64,000 bases of DNA from contig JAKITI010000013.1 in NCBI GenBank assembly GCA_021648145.1, positions 1 through 64,000 of the forward strand. Direction: 5' to 3'. Origin of the DNA: Gammaproteobacteria bacterium (GTDB lineage: Bacteria; Pseudomonadota; Gammaproteobacteria; JAADGQ01). Positions 9,924 through 19,305 of this stretch are shown here, in pieces (position 1 is the first letter of the stretch; each line of letters starts with the position of its first letter). Below the pieces are notes generated by a model. The model searched no databases. It was not told where the DNA came from and saw only the letters and a program-made list of their open reading frames with translations. The position numbers and the translations under genes are program-made.

Positions 9924-10796
9924 ATGGCAATTTTAATAAACAAAGCAACACGATTGATTTGTCAGGGATTTACAGGCAAACAAGGGACTTTTCACTCTGA
10001 GCAAGCGATTGCTTATGGTACAAAAATGGTGGGTGGCGTGACACCAGGTAAAGGCGGTTTGACTCATCTTGGGCTGCCTGTTTTCGATACAGTACGTGAT
10101 GCAGTGGCTGAAACGAGTGCAAATGCTACGATGATTTATGTGCCGGCTCCATTTGCAGCGGACTCAATTTTGGAAGCGGCAGATGCAGGAATCAAGCTGA
10201 TTGTCTGTATTACCGAAGGCATTCCTGTTTTGGATATGGTGAAAGTCAAAGCGGCACTGCGCGCCAGTGGTGCGGTATTAGTCGGTCCAAACTGTCCGGG
10301 TGTGATTACACCTGGTGAATGCAAAATCGGTATCATGCCAGGCAGCATCCACATGGAAGGTCAGGTTGGAATTGTTTCGCGCTCAGGTACTTTAACTTAC
10401 GAAGCGGTACATCAAACGACACTGAATGGTTTGGGGCAAAGCACTTGTGTGGGGATCGGCGGCGACCCTATTCAGGGTATGAATTTTATCGATTGTATTG
10501 ATCTGTTTGAAAAAGATGAGCAGACGCGAGGCATCGTAATGGTGGGTGAAATTGGTGGTGGTGCCGAAGAGGATGCGGCTGAATATATCAAAGCCTATGT
10601 TACCAAGCCCGTCGTTGCTTATATTGCGGGTGTAACAGCGCCTTCAGGGAAACGAATGGGTCATGCGGGTGCGATTGTGAGCGGTGGTAAAGGGACGGCT
10701 CAAGGTAAAATAGCAGCACTGGAAGCGGCGGGCGTGACAGTGGTACGTTCACCCGCTGAAATTGGTGCTGCAATGCTTGGTAAATTATCCAGTTAA
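9924..10796 (+). CDS. sucD: Succinate-CoA ligase, ADP-forming, alpha subunit
   Basis: A 290-residue SucD starting [21 protein letters not shown] (CoA-binding Rossmann domain). The phosphorylated active-site histidine is expected at His247 in [18 protein letters not shown]. It partners the SucC encoded three bases upstream, and nadE begins three bases downstream, so sucC-sucD-nadE is almost surely one transcript. No sdh or odh genes accompany them, so this TCA block is split from the rest of the cycle. Confidence 0.98.
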   Translation: MAILINKATRLICQGFTGKQGTFHSEQAIAYGTKMVGGVTPGKGGLTHLGLPVFDTVRDAVAETSANATMIYVPAPFAADSILEAADAGIKLIVCITEGIPVLDMVKVKAALRASGAVLVGPNCPGVITPGECKIGIMPGSIHMEGQVGIVSRSGTLTYEAVHQTTLNGLGQSTCVGIGGDPIQGMNFIDCIDLFEKDEQTRGIVMVGEIGGGAEEDAAEYIKAYVTKPVVAYIAGVTAPSGKRMGHAGAIVSGGKGTAQGKIAALEAAGVTVVRSPAEIGAAMLGKLSS

Positions 10797-10799
10797 ACA

Positions 10800-12413
10800 A
10801 TGTTAAAAATAGCAACCGCACAGATTAATCTCTTGGTCGGAGATGTTTCGGGTAATGTGGCGCGTATTATTGAATCCGCACGGCATGCGCGTGATGAGCT
10901 GGGCGCTGATGCCATACTCTTTCCCGAATTAACATTGACGGGCTATCCGCCTGAAGATCTATTGTTGCGCCCAGGTTTAATGCGTCGAGTTGAGCAGGGC
11001 ATGAAAACCTTATGTGATGAAGTGACGGGTATTGATTTGATCGTTGGTCATCCTGCTAAGAGTGAGCGTGGTCTTTATAACGCTGCGTCATTGATTCATG
11101 AAGGAAAAATAGTTGCGACGTGCTATAAGCAGAATCTGCCTAATTACAGTGTGTTTGATGAGCATCGCTATTTTGGTGCGGGTGATGGGTTTTGTGTTGT
11201 TTCGATCAAAGGCATCTCAGTCGGCATCGCTATTTGTGAAGATCTCTGGTTTCCTGAGCCTTCAAAAAAAATGGTCGATGCAGGGGCAAAAATTATTTTA
11301 AGTTTGAATGCCTCTCCTTTTCATCGTGGCAAAGCGGGTGAGCGTGAAGCGATTATTGCTCAAAGAGTATCAGAGAGCAGAGTTCCTGTTATTTATACCA
11401 ATTTGGTGGGTGGGCAAGATGAGTTGGTATTCGATGGGCATTCGTTTGCCATGAATTCTGATGGTAAAATTGTTCAGCAAAGTCCTGCTTTTAAAGAGTC
11501 TGTTCAAGTTGTTACGTGTGAGATCAACGTTCAAAATATTCAGTTGCAATCTAATATTATACCTCCCCCTGAACTATCAAATCTGGAATCTGTTTATCAG
11601 GCGTTGGTATTGGGTGTGCGGGACTATATTGAAAAAAATGGTTTTGGTGGCGCGCTGATTGGCTTGTCAGGGGGTATTGACTCAGCATTGACACTTGCCA
11701 TTGCTGTCGATGCTATAGGCAGTGAGCGCGTTGAAGGTGTGATGATGCCTTCTCGCTACAGTGCAGATATGAGCCTTGAGGATGCAAAGGCCGAAGCGGA
11801 ATCTTTAGGTGTGCATTATGATGTGATTCCTATTGAGCCCACGTTCACCGCTTTTCTTGAGAGCCTGGACGAGATTTTTTCTGGGCTTCCAGTCGATGTG
11901 ACAGAAGAGAATATTCAAGCACGTTGCCGTGGCACTTTGCTGATGGCAATCTCTAATAAAAAACATAAAATAGTTTTAACAACAGGCAATAAAAGTGAAA
12001 TGTCTGTGGGTTATTCTACGTTGTATGGTGATATGGCAGGTGGCTTTGCACCGATCAAAGATGTTCCTAAATGTCTGGTATATGAGCTGGCTCATTACCG
12101 AAATACAATTTCACAAGTCATACCACAGCGCGTGATTGATCGTCCACCTTCGGCTGAATTGGCACCCGAGCAAAAAGATGAAGACAGTTTGCCGCCTTAT
12201 TCGATTCTGGATGCGATATTGCTGATGTATGTTGAGCAGGATCACTGCCTCGAAGAGATTATTACAGCAGGTTATGATGAAAGTGTGGTGAGGCGTGTGG
12301 TGGCGTTAGTTGATCGTAACGAGTATAAACGCCGTCAAGCACCGCCCGGTATCCGTATTACACAACGTGCTTTCGGGCGGGATCGGCGCTATCCAATTAC
12401 ATCAGGGTATTGA
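10800..12413 (+). CDS. nadE: Glutamine-dependent NAD+ synthetase
   Basis: The 537-residue two-domain NAD+ synthetase amidates nicotinate adenine dinucleotide with ammonia drawn from glutamine. The N-terminal nitrilase-type amidase domain carries the expected Glu43 (FPELTLTGYP), Lys110 (YKQNLPNY) and Cys146 (AICEDLW) triad. The synthetase domain carries the pyrophosphatase P-loop SGGIDS at residues 290-295. It starts three bases after sucD, which suggests translational coupling. It converges on the gene ending at 12448. Confidence 0.97.
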   Translation: MLKIATAQINLLVGDVSGNVARIIESARHARDELGADAILFPELTLTGYPPEDLLLRPGLMRRVEQGMKTLCDEVTGIDLIVGHPAKSERGLYNAASLIHEGKIVATCYKQNLPNYSVFDEHRYFGAGDGFCVVSIKGISVGIAICEDLWFPEPSKKMVDAGAKIILSLNASPFHRGKAGEREAIIAQRVSESRVPVIYTNLVGGQDELVFDGHSFAMNSDGKIVQQSPAFKESVQVVTCEINVQNIQLQSNIIPPPELSNLESVYQALVLGVRDYIEKNGFGGALIGLSGGIDSALTLAIAVDAIGSERVEGVMMPSRYSADMSLEDAKAEAESLGVHYDVIPIEPTFTAFLESLDEIFSGLPVDVTEENIQARCRGTLLMAISNKKHKIVLTTGNKSEMSVGYSTLYGDMAGGFAPIKDVPKCLVYELAHYRNTISQVIPQRVIDRPPSAELAPEQKDEDSLPPYSILDAILLMYVEQDHCLEEIITAGYDESVVRRVVALVDRNEYKRRQAPPGIRITQRAFGRDRRYPITSGY

Positions 12414-12447
12414 GGCTTTACCTCCGCGCTCATTCTCGGACAGCCTT

Positions 12448-12972
12448 CTAGCCAGTGTTCCGGTGGCCATCATAAATACGTTCGGTTTTCCACGTTGTAT
12501 AACGGGCGGCATCAAATTTTTTATTGTAGCTTTTGCACAATTCATACTCTTTTCTAAAGTGCATGGCTGTGCGAAAGGTGTGTAAATCTTGGTCGGCTGT
12601 GACGGTTTCAATACGCCCGACCTGAAATTTTTTATTTTTTATTTTTCCATCATCAATCCAGTGAACCTGATAAACCAGACTTTTTGTATCGCGGCGCTTG
12701 TCGTAATGGACTCTTTTTGTAACGCCCCGAACTCCCGTTGTCGTATTATTGGATAAGGCGGGCTTTCCTATGATGCCATTCTGAGCAGAGTCCAGATTTG
12801 CAACTTTTTGATCACGCCAACTTTGAGCGGCTTCGAGTGCTTTGTTTTTGCTGCCCCATAGGTTATGGGAGAAGTATCGACTGTGTTCTTTTCCGTTTCG
12901 GACGACCCGGACTTGATAGCCTGAAGAGTCGGGTTGTGTGATGTTTTTTTTATCTTTTAAATTTAACGTCAT
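12448..12972 (-). CDS. AP2-like DNA-binding domain protein (two repeats)
   Basis: A 174-residue basic protein with no signal peptide. Two segments resemble the AP2/ERF-type DNA-binding fold found in bacterial and phage proteins. One is GYQVRVVRNGKEHSRYFSHN, followed by NKALEAAQSWRDQK, at about residues 19-56. The second is GVRGVTKRVHYD, then YQVHWIDDG and TADQDLHTFRTAMHFRKEYE, at about residues 79-145. No HNH or integrase domain is attached, unlike many bacterial AP2 proteins. The ribosome-binding site is weak. Neighbours are nadE (convergent) and the giant beta-helix gene upstream. A DNA-binding role is inferred from the fold resemblance only. Confidence 0.6.
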   Translation of the reverse strand: MTLNLKDKKNITQPDSSGYQVRVVRNGKEHSRYFSHNLWGSKNKALEAAQSWRDQKVANLDSAQNGIIGKPALSNNTTTGVRGVTKRVHYDKRRDTKSLVYQVHWIDDGKIKNKKFQVGRIETVTADQDLHTFRTAMHFRKEYELCKSYNKKFDAARYTTWKTERIYDGHRNTG

Positions 12973-13193
12973 AATGAAATTATAGTACCTAAGTTTTTTT
13001 CTGACATAACTCCCTTTAAATCTCCATGAAATATTAACAACATTCTATTGGGATTGGGTGTTCATCTCAAGTAATTAAACAAAAAAGGTATGGTTAATAG
13101 GCTTGAAATCGCTGAAAGTGTGACTGCTGTGGCATAAAGTGGAGTATTCAGAGCATAACGACACATAGGGTTTAAAGCAGTCAGCATAAACTA

Positions 13194-16100
13194 TTAGATG
13201 ATTTTATTGGTATATTTTTTGGCTGTGAAACGGATGCTGAATAGTGCAAATAAATAGAATAATATCCAAGGGTTCAGAGCTCCTGTGCCACTGTATGCAT
13301 CAGAGCCGCCAGGAAGTTTTTTTGTACTGTCGCTGTCATTTTCTTGGGTCGCTTCTTTAATTTTTACAGTGGCTACTGTACGGCGGGGTGCCAGTGTCGC
13401 CCCCCCTTGTGGGTTTTTGAGTTCTAGCTGGAAAATTTCTTCTGATTCTTTCTCATTTTCATCTTCCAAAATGGTGATATTAATGGTTTTAGAAGCTTCT
13501 CCCGTTTTAAATGCGATGGGAATATTTTCACGCGGAGTAAAATCAACATGTGGAGTGGCTGCATTTTTTTCGATGAGGTTACCTTCATTATCTTTACCAT
13601 CAAGTGATACGGTGCTCAGTTCAACTCGAACAGTCCCTTCAGTACCCCCACTGCGTAAAACCTTTACTTCAACGCTACCACTTGCTTCAGATGCTGAGTA
13701 TGAGGCCACGTTGAAGGCAAATTCACCTGGGTCTTCCGGTTTGGGATCATTATTTATGAGGGTGAGTGTTATGGGTTCGCCTAATGCAGCTGTTTGAGGT
13801 GGTTTAGGGTTCTCCTTTGTGGCTGTAAAGCTGTCAGGGCCACCTTCTGATTCTAAATACAAGCCCAGTATAACTGTTTTATCTTCTGACCAAAAAGGGT
13901 CGTCGTATACGGAGAAGGCGAAAATTTTACTACCCGTTTCACCCTTGGCAAAAGTTATTGTTGTATCGTAGGCTTTGAAGTGCTGGCCCTCGGTCGCAGT
14001 GCCGCCAAGGACTGTATATCTGATGATAACCTCACTGTCACTACCTTCAGTTCGGGTCACAGTTAATGTGATATCACTGGTCTCTTTGTCAAACCCTTCA
14101 TTTAATGCCCACTCTTTTTTTACTGGATCCCACGTACTACTAAACCTCTCATCAATACTTCCCGTTAGGGTTGAAGTGTTAAAAGTACTGGATGAAACAC
14201 CCGTGAAGCTGAATATACCAGGGGTGTAACCTTCAATATCATTATCTTCTATGGTTAGTGTTGCGCTTGCTGTGGTGGTTTGGTTGGTGAAAAGTACTGG
14301 AAAGTCTGGAATGGTGAGTGATTTGGGGTTGAGTAAGTTGATTGTCAACGTTTCATTTTGGGCTTCAAATGTTGAATTATCAAGAATTGGAATAATAAAT
14401 GACGTACTCTTTTCACCCTCTGAAAAGTGCAGTGTTCCTGATATATCTTGATAGTCTTCGCCCGCAGTTGCAGTGCCTGCGGTTAAATTGTAGTCGATGG
14501 TGACTTCACCGTTAAAGCTATCTAGGCGTTCGACTAAAATTTTTGCGTTATCATTGTTATTTTCTTTAATGGTGAATTCTGTTTTTTCGAATCGGAACTC
14601 GCCAGGGTGGCTGTCATCAATAAAAATCACAGAGGTGCAGTTTATTCCATGAAGGCTGGAGCCATTGGTCGGGTTTTTAAGGATAAGCTTGATCGTTTCA
14701 TCTTTTTCACTTAAAGATTCGGCAAGTGTTTTGACGGTGAATGTTTTTTCTTTTTCTCCCTCTGCAAAAGTGAACGTTCCGGAGACGGTCTCATAATCTT
14801 CGCCTTCTGTTGCGGGGATGAGTGTTCCTTTGCGGTTGTCTCCTTCGCAGTTCTTGCCGTCATCTACAACAGTTTCGTAGTCAACACTGACTTCACCTTG
14901 AGTTCCGTTGGTGCGTATGACTTTGATGGTGAGTTCTGAGCCTTCGGTTACGATATAACTGCTTTTTTCGAAAGCAAATAAGCCCGCGTCAGTATCATCA
15001 TCCAGAATCTCGAGAACTGTTTCACTATTTTCGCCCAATACAGCGCCATTCGTTGGGTTTCTCAAACCCAGGTTGATCGTTTCAGTGCCTTCATTGTGAG
15101 TATCATTGGCCAGCTTGATTTTGAAACTAATGGGTTCAGCATCACCATCTTGCCACTCCAGTTTACGAGTGAACTGGCTTAATATTGTTTGCGTGCCGGT
15201 TGACTCACCCAGTGAAGTAGTCAGGCGCAGGTAATCTTTGAAGCCTGTTGGGTTGGCGGGAAGTGTGGTGGCTTCTGATGCTGTGCCATTACGCATATCA
15301 AAAAGCTCAATAGAGACCTGACCCTGGCTGCTGCCTGTGCGTGTTACCGTGATTTCAGCCGTTTCAGATTGCTCGCTACGCTGGTAAATATTTTGTTGAA
15401 ATTGAATAACACCAGTGTTGATTCGGCTGCTACTTGATTCATACGCACCTATGTCACATGTGCTTTCAGAGCGTTCGTGATAGCGTTGATCGGCAATGGT
15501 GCAGGTTGTGCTGTTAGCTTTGCTGATGGCAGGGCTATTGTCGGTCAAAGCGTGATACTGAGTGCTGTTTTCTGTAGAGCTCAGAGTGGCTTCAAGCAGT
15601 GGTGATGTTTCACTTTGATCACTCTCTTGTGTGAAATAACAGCTGGCATCATCACTCAAATTATAGCCTTTGCTGATGATTGCTGCACTGTTGCCTGTGC
15701 AGTTAGTCCCTGATATCGGGTTGCTTATAATGCTGTTTTCAATGCTGATTATGCCGTGCTTGAGTGTTTCACCGGCAGGGGTATCATCTGCAAAAAGGTT
15801 GCTTCCTGTTGTGCTGGCGCTGTTGAATGCCAGAGTGGTATTGTTCAGGGTTATGTTTGCTAAATCGCTTGCTGCATTATAGATGCCGCCGCCAGATGCG
15901 TTGGCACTGTTGCCACTTATGGTGCTGTTTTCGATTAAAATACTGGATTGATTGTATAGCCCTCCACCATCTTCAGAGTGATTATCATTAATGGTGGAAT
16001 AGGTGATTGTTACGGGTCCTAAGGCACTGATACCACCGCCATGCTTGACTGAGCTGTTGTCTGTGACGCTTGAATTGATGAGTGTCAGCTGGTTGTCTCT

Positions 16101-17975
16101 TTCGTGATAGATTGCACCACCATACAATGTACTGCGGTTCTGTTTCAGTGTGACTTTATTGAGTGTTGTTCGCCCATCAAAATTATTTTGTGTTTTGAGT
16201 GAATTGATGGCTCCACCTGTGACGGCACGGTTATTTTCAAAGAGAGTGTCACGAATGTAGAGGTCGGAACTGGCTGAAATAATGGCTCCCCCTTTTGCAA
16301 TTGTGCCGCTGTTATCAGTGCTCGTACCGTTGCCATCAAATGTGGTGCCAAAAATCATCGCAATAGCGCTTTCTAGAAAAATACCCGCACCGAAACCTTC
16401 ACCTGCTTTGTTGCCTTTATTTTCGAGTATCTGGCTGTCGGTGATACGTAACAGACCATTGCTAGCAGAATAAATGCCAGCACCATTGTCAGCCCAGTTG
16501 TTTTCAATGGTGACAGCAGTTAAATCAGCACTACTGCGGGTCACTATATAAAGCCCACCACCATTATTGCTGCTTTTATTATTTTTAAGTTCGCCTTCTT
16601 GCCAAGTAAGGGTACTTTCATTATTTAAAAAAATACCGGCGCCATTTATTTTACTGTCATTGTTAGTGATATTGACACTGTTAAGAGTGATTCTGGCTGA
16701 GGCGTGGATCGCTCCACCACTTGAGCCCAGTGCGCTATTATTATTGAGTACGGCATGATTGATATTCGCTGTGGGCTGAATAAAAATACCGGCAGGTGTT
16801 TTGTTGCTATATAGGTAGAGTGCGCCCCCAGAGGTTTTACTTTCATTGTTTTCGATTAAAACAGGCTCGGGAACGATTTCAATGTCTTTATTTATAGTGA
16901 GTGTGCCTAGGTTAATATAGAGCCCAGCGCCTGCTAAGTCACTTTTGTTGTTACTAATAATCGTTTTTTTATTGATCTCAAGTTCGCCCTCTTTTTGATA
17001 GATACCGCCGCCATTAGTTTGGCTGAAGTTGTTTTCTATCGTCAGGTTGCTGAGCGTGCTCTTGGCTTGGTAAATAAAGAGTGCGCCACCCTCCTTGCCG
17101 ATATTGCGATTAAATTGACTGTTTTCGATGAGCAGTGTATTGCCATTCACATAAACAGCTCCACCACTGGATTTACTTGTGTTTTGTGTGAAAACTGCAT
17201 CTTGAATGGTGAACTCTCTATTTAAACCTTCGCTATATAAAGCACCTCCAAGTCCATCGGCTTCATTATCGGTAAAAGTAACATTTGTTAAGCTGGTTAG
17301 AGTGGAGTAGTTGAATAGTGCACCGCCATGTCCGTTGCTTCTATTGTTTTCAAATTGAATGTTGCTGAGGGTTAAGTTGCATGAGCATTGAATTGCACCC
17401 CCATGTGTGGTGGCTGCGCCATTTATAAATTTAAGATCTGATAGTGTGATTTCAGGCGTTCTGAAATCTTTGTCGGTCTCCATTCTTAACTGTATATCAA
17501 AAAAACGAAACTTCTCTGCGCCATCGAGAATAACTTCGCCCGCCTCATCACTTTTTTTGACTTCCAGGCTGGAAACAATATCAAGGTCACCCCCTGTTGC
17601 ATTGGCTATTCGTATGGGCAGTAGTTGCCCTGCTATATTTTCGGCCTCATCATTTTCAGCCGCTTTTAATGTCAGGGTGTATATTCCGGGGGGGATAATG
17701 ATGGTATCTTTTTCAAAACCAATATTGGCTTCCTGAATGGCTGCCCGTAATGTGCACTTTGCATTATTTTTCCATGTGACTAGCTCTTCGGCGGAATCTT
17801 TGTGTGTTTTTAATTGGGTACCGGACCAAGGGTTGCTATTGCACACGCCATCTTCAAGGTCAGAATCAACGGCATCGATTGTGTCGTTAACAATGAATTC
17901 GGCGCTCCAAAGTGGAGAGTTGGCCAGAAGAGTCAAAGCCAAAAAAATAGTACTGGAATGTCTCAAAAGCGTCAT
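13194..17975 (-). CDS. Giant secreted CSLREA / beta-helix / Calx-beta protein
   Basis: About 1593 residues. An ATG lies eight codons upstream at 17999, but the one at 17975 has a GGAG ribosome site at good spacing and begins a clean signal peptide. A CSLREA-type domain follows (FIVNDTIDAVD to CTLRAAIQEAN). A long right-handed beta-helix then covers about residues 180-830, built on repeated GGAI/GGAL/GGGI turns and FxxN strands as in polymorphic outer-membrane proteins. Five Calx-beta repeats occupy the C-terminal half, recognised by phrases such as GEFAFNVASYSASEASGSVE and GLFAFEKSSYIV. The tail is Gly-rich, then one hydrophobic helix (NPWILFYLFALFSI), then basic residues, resembling GlyGly-CTERM-type sorting signals. 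It is probably a surface adhesin. It sits 70 bases after hemY on the same strand. Confidence 0.8.
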   Translation of the reverse strand: MTLLRHSSTIFLALTLLANSPLWSAEFIVNDTIDAVDSDLEDGVCNSNPWSGTQLKTHKDSAEELVTWKNNAKCTLRAAIQEANIGFEKDTIIIPPGIYTLTLKAAENDEAENIAGQLLPIRIANATGGDLDIVSSLEVKKSDEAGEVILDGAEKFRFFDIQLRMETDKDFRTPEITLSDLKFINGAATTHGGAIQCSCNLTLSNIQFENNRSNGHGGALFNYSTLTSLTNVTFTDNEADGLGGALYSEGLNREFTIQDAVFTQNTSKSSGGAVYVNGNTLLIENSQFNRNIGKEGGALFIYQAKSTLSNLTIENNFSQTNGGGIYQKEGELEINKKTIISNNKSDLAGAGLYINLGTLTINKDIEIVPEPVLIENNESKTSGGALYLYSNKTPAGIFIQPTANINHAVLNNNSALGSSGGAIHASARITLNSVNITNNDSKINGAGIFLNNESTLTWQEGELKNNKSSNNGGGLYIVTRSSADLTAVTIENNWADNGAGIYSASNGLLRITDSQILENKGNKAGEGFGAGIFLESAIAMIFGTTFDGNGTSTDNSGTIAKGGAIISASSDLYIRDTLFENNRAVTGGAINSLKTQNNFDGRTTLNKVTLKQNRSTLYGGAIYHERDNQLTLINSSVTDNSSVKHGGGISALGPVTITYSTINDNHSEDGGGLYNQSSILIENSTISGNSANASGGGIYNAASDLANITLNNTTLAFNSASTTGSNLFADDTPAGETLKHGIISIENSIISNPISGTNCTGNSAAIISKGYNLSDDASCYFTQESDQSETSPLLEATLSSTENSTQYHALTDNSPAISKANSTTCTIADQRYHERSESTCDIGAYESSSSRINTGVIQFQQNIYQRSEQSETAEITVTRTGSSQGQVSIELFDMRNGTASEATTLPANPTGFKDYLRLTTSLGESTGTQTILSQFTRKLEWQDGDAEPISFKIKLANDTHNEGTETINLGLRNPTNGAVLGENSETVLEILDDDTDAGLFAFEKSSYIVTEGSELTIKVIRTNGTQGEVSVDYETVVDDGKNCEGDNRKGTLIPATEGEDYETVSGTFTFAEGEKEKTFTVKTLAESLSEKDETIKLILKNPTNGSSLHGINCTSVIFIDDSHPGEFRFEKTEFTIKENNNDNAKILVERLDSFNGEVTIDYNLTAGTATAGEDYQDISGTLHFSEGEKSTSFIIPILDNSTFEAQNETLTINLLNPKSLTIPDFPVLFTNQTTTASATLTIEDNDIEGYTPGIFSFTGVSSSTFNTSTLTGSIDERFSSTWDPVKKEWALNEGFDKETSDITLTVTRTEGSDSEVIIRYTVLGGTATEGQHFKAYDTTITFAKGETGSKIFAFSVYDDPFWSEDKTVILGLYLESEGGPDSFTATKENPKPPQTAALGEPITLTLINNDPKPEDPGEFAFNVASYSASEASGSVEVKVLRSGGTEGTVRVELSTVSLDGKDNEGNLIEKNAATPHVDFTPRENIPIAFKTGEASKTINITILEDENEKESEEIFQLELKNPQGGATLAPRRTVATVKIKEATQENDSDSTKKLPGGSDAYSGTGALNPWILFYLFALFSIRFTAKKYTNKII

Positions 17976-18045
17976 ATTTACTCCGAAAGAACTGATCATT
18001 GACCACTGTTTGTCACTTTATTTGTTAATCCGTTCCTTGGTGGAA

Positions 18046-19305
18046 TCAGGCCTGGGGAAGAAGCGTCTGATAAGGTTTCTGTAATACAGGCTCCTCAGGG
18101 GTAAATACTTCAGGTTGTGCAACGGTACGAGTTGTGAGTGCCAGGCCTTTTCTGAAGCATTCGAGTGCTTCTGCATTTTTGCCCATTTGCTGGAGCAGGA
18201 GATTACCTATCTCCTGATAAGTTTCAGGGCGTTCATCAACCTTGAGGCTGGAGTAAAAATAATTGAGGGCTTGTTCAGGCGCTTTGGTTTTCAAGCTCAG
18301 TCGACCCAGTGTTAAAAACAGTGTGGCATCGTCTGGGTGTTTGGATAACCAGCTTTCAGCATATTTAAGCTGTTTTTCAGGGTTTGCGCCTTCGGCAAAA
18401 CCATAGGCATACATCAGTGTAATACTCCAGTGGTTACGCAGGTTTTTACGCAACAGTGTTTCCGCTTCATGACCCGCGTCAAGCGCACCGAGGCGATGTG
18501 AGTAAACAAAAACAAGATCTTCTTGCTGATGCAGGCGGGAGGGTATTTGATTCCATACATCATGGAGCTTTCTGAGGCCTTGGTGTGCTGCATTTTCCAG
18601 CAAATGGCGCCAAATGTCAGTTTCCAGTACAGCAAGCTCGTTAGGTTCAAATGACTCGTGTTTTTTGAGTTGTGGGACGAGTGCTAATGCATTATCCCAT
18701 TGGCCTGTTTCGATATAGAGTGTTGCCAGTAACTTTAATACGCGTGGATGTTTGGGAAAAGATTGTTTTAGTTCCAGTAATGTCGTCAGGGCAGGTTCAT
18801 ACTCTTGCTGCTGGATATTGAGCTGCGCCTGGCTAATGCCCGCTGCTGCACCCCTGTTTTCATCGCAATCCTGAGCTTTATCCAGATAACTTTCTTGACG
18901 GGATGATAAGCCTTTGGCTTTTGCGGCTTGCGCGGCACCTAAAAAATTAAGTTGAGGTGTTTTGCTGTTGCGAGCGCCTGTGGTTAATAATTTTTCAGCT
19001 TTGCTCCATTGGCCTTCTGTTAATGCAATTAACCCTTCGGTTGTCTGTTTTTGTGATTTTTTGGTTTTACGCTTTTTATACCATTGGTTCATTTTTTCAG
19101 GCATATGGAGTGTGCCGCTGATGAAACGAATTAGTAAATAGCCAGTGGTGAATAGAGCGAGAAGGAGTACTGAAAAGACGGCAAAGGAGGTTTCAATGAC
19201 CCATGAATGGATATCAATACGTACATATCCAGGGCCATCGGAGAGAATCCAGGTCACACCAACTGCCGCAGTGAGGGCAATAGCAATGTAGAGCAGAATT
19301 TTCAT
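18046..19305 (-). CDS. hemY: HemY, inner-membrane TPR protein of the heme operon
   Basis: A 419-residue protein with two N-terminal membrane helices and the HemY_N signature (GPGYVRIDIHSWVIETSF). About 300 residues of tetratricopeptide-like helices follow. HemY is linked to late porphyrin biosynthesis by operon position and family history, but its biochemical role is not settled; it is unrelated to the protoporphyrinogen oxidase also called HemY. The gene abuts hemX with no spacer and is the last gene of the hemCDXY cluster. Confidence 0.9.
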   Translation of the reverse strand: MKILLYIAIALTAAVGVTWILSDGPGYVRIDIHSWVIETSFAVFSVLLLALFTTGYLLIRFISGTLHMPEKMNQWYKKRKTKKSQKQTTEGLIALTEGQWSKAEKLLTTGARNSKTPQLNFLGAAQAAKAKGLSSRQESYLDKAQDCDENRGAAAGISQAQLNIQQQEYEPALTTLLELKQSFPKHPRVLKLLATLYIETGQWDNALALVPQLKKHESFEPNELAVLETDIWRHLLENAAHQGLRKLHDVWNQIPSRLHQQEDLVFVYSHRLGALDAGHEAETLLRKNLRNHWSITLMYAYGFAEGANPEKQLKYAESWLSKHPDDATLFLTLGRLSLKTKAPEQALNYFYSSLKVDERPETYQEIGNLLLQQMGKNAEALECFRKGLALTTRTVAQPEVFTPEEPVLQKPYQTLLPQA

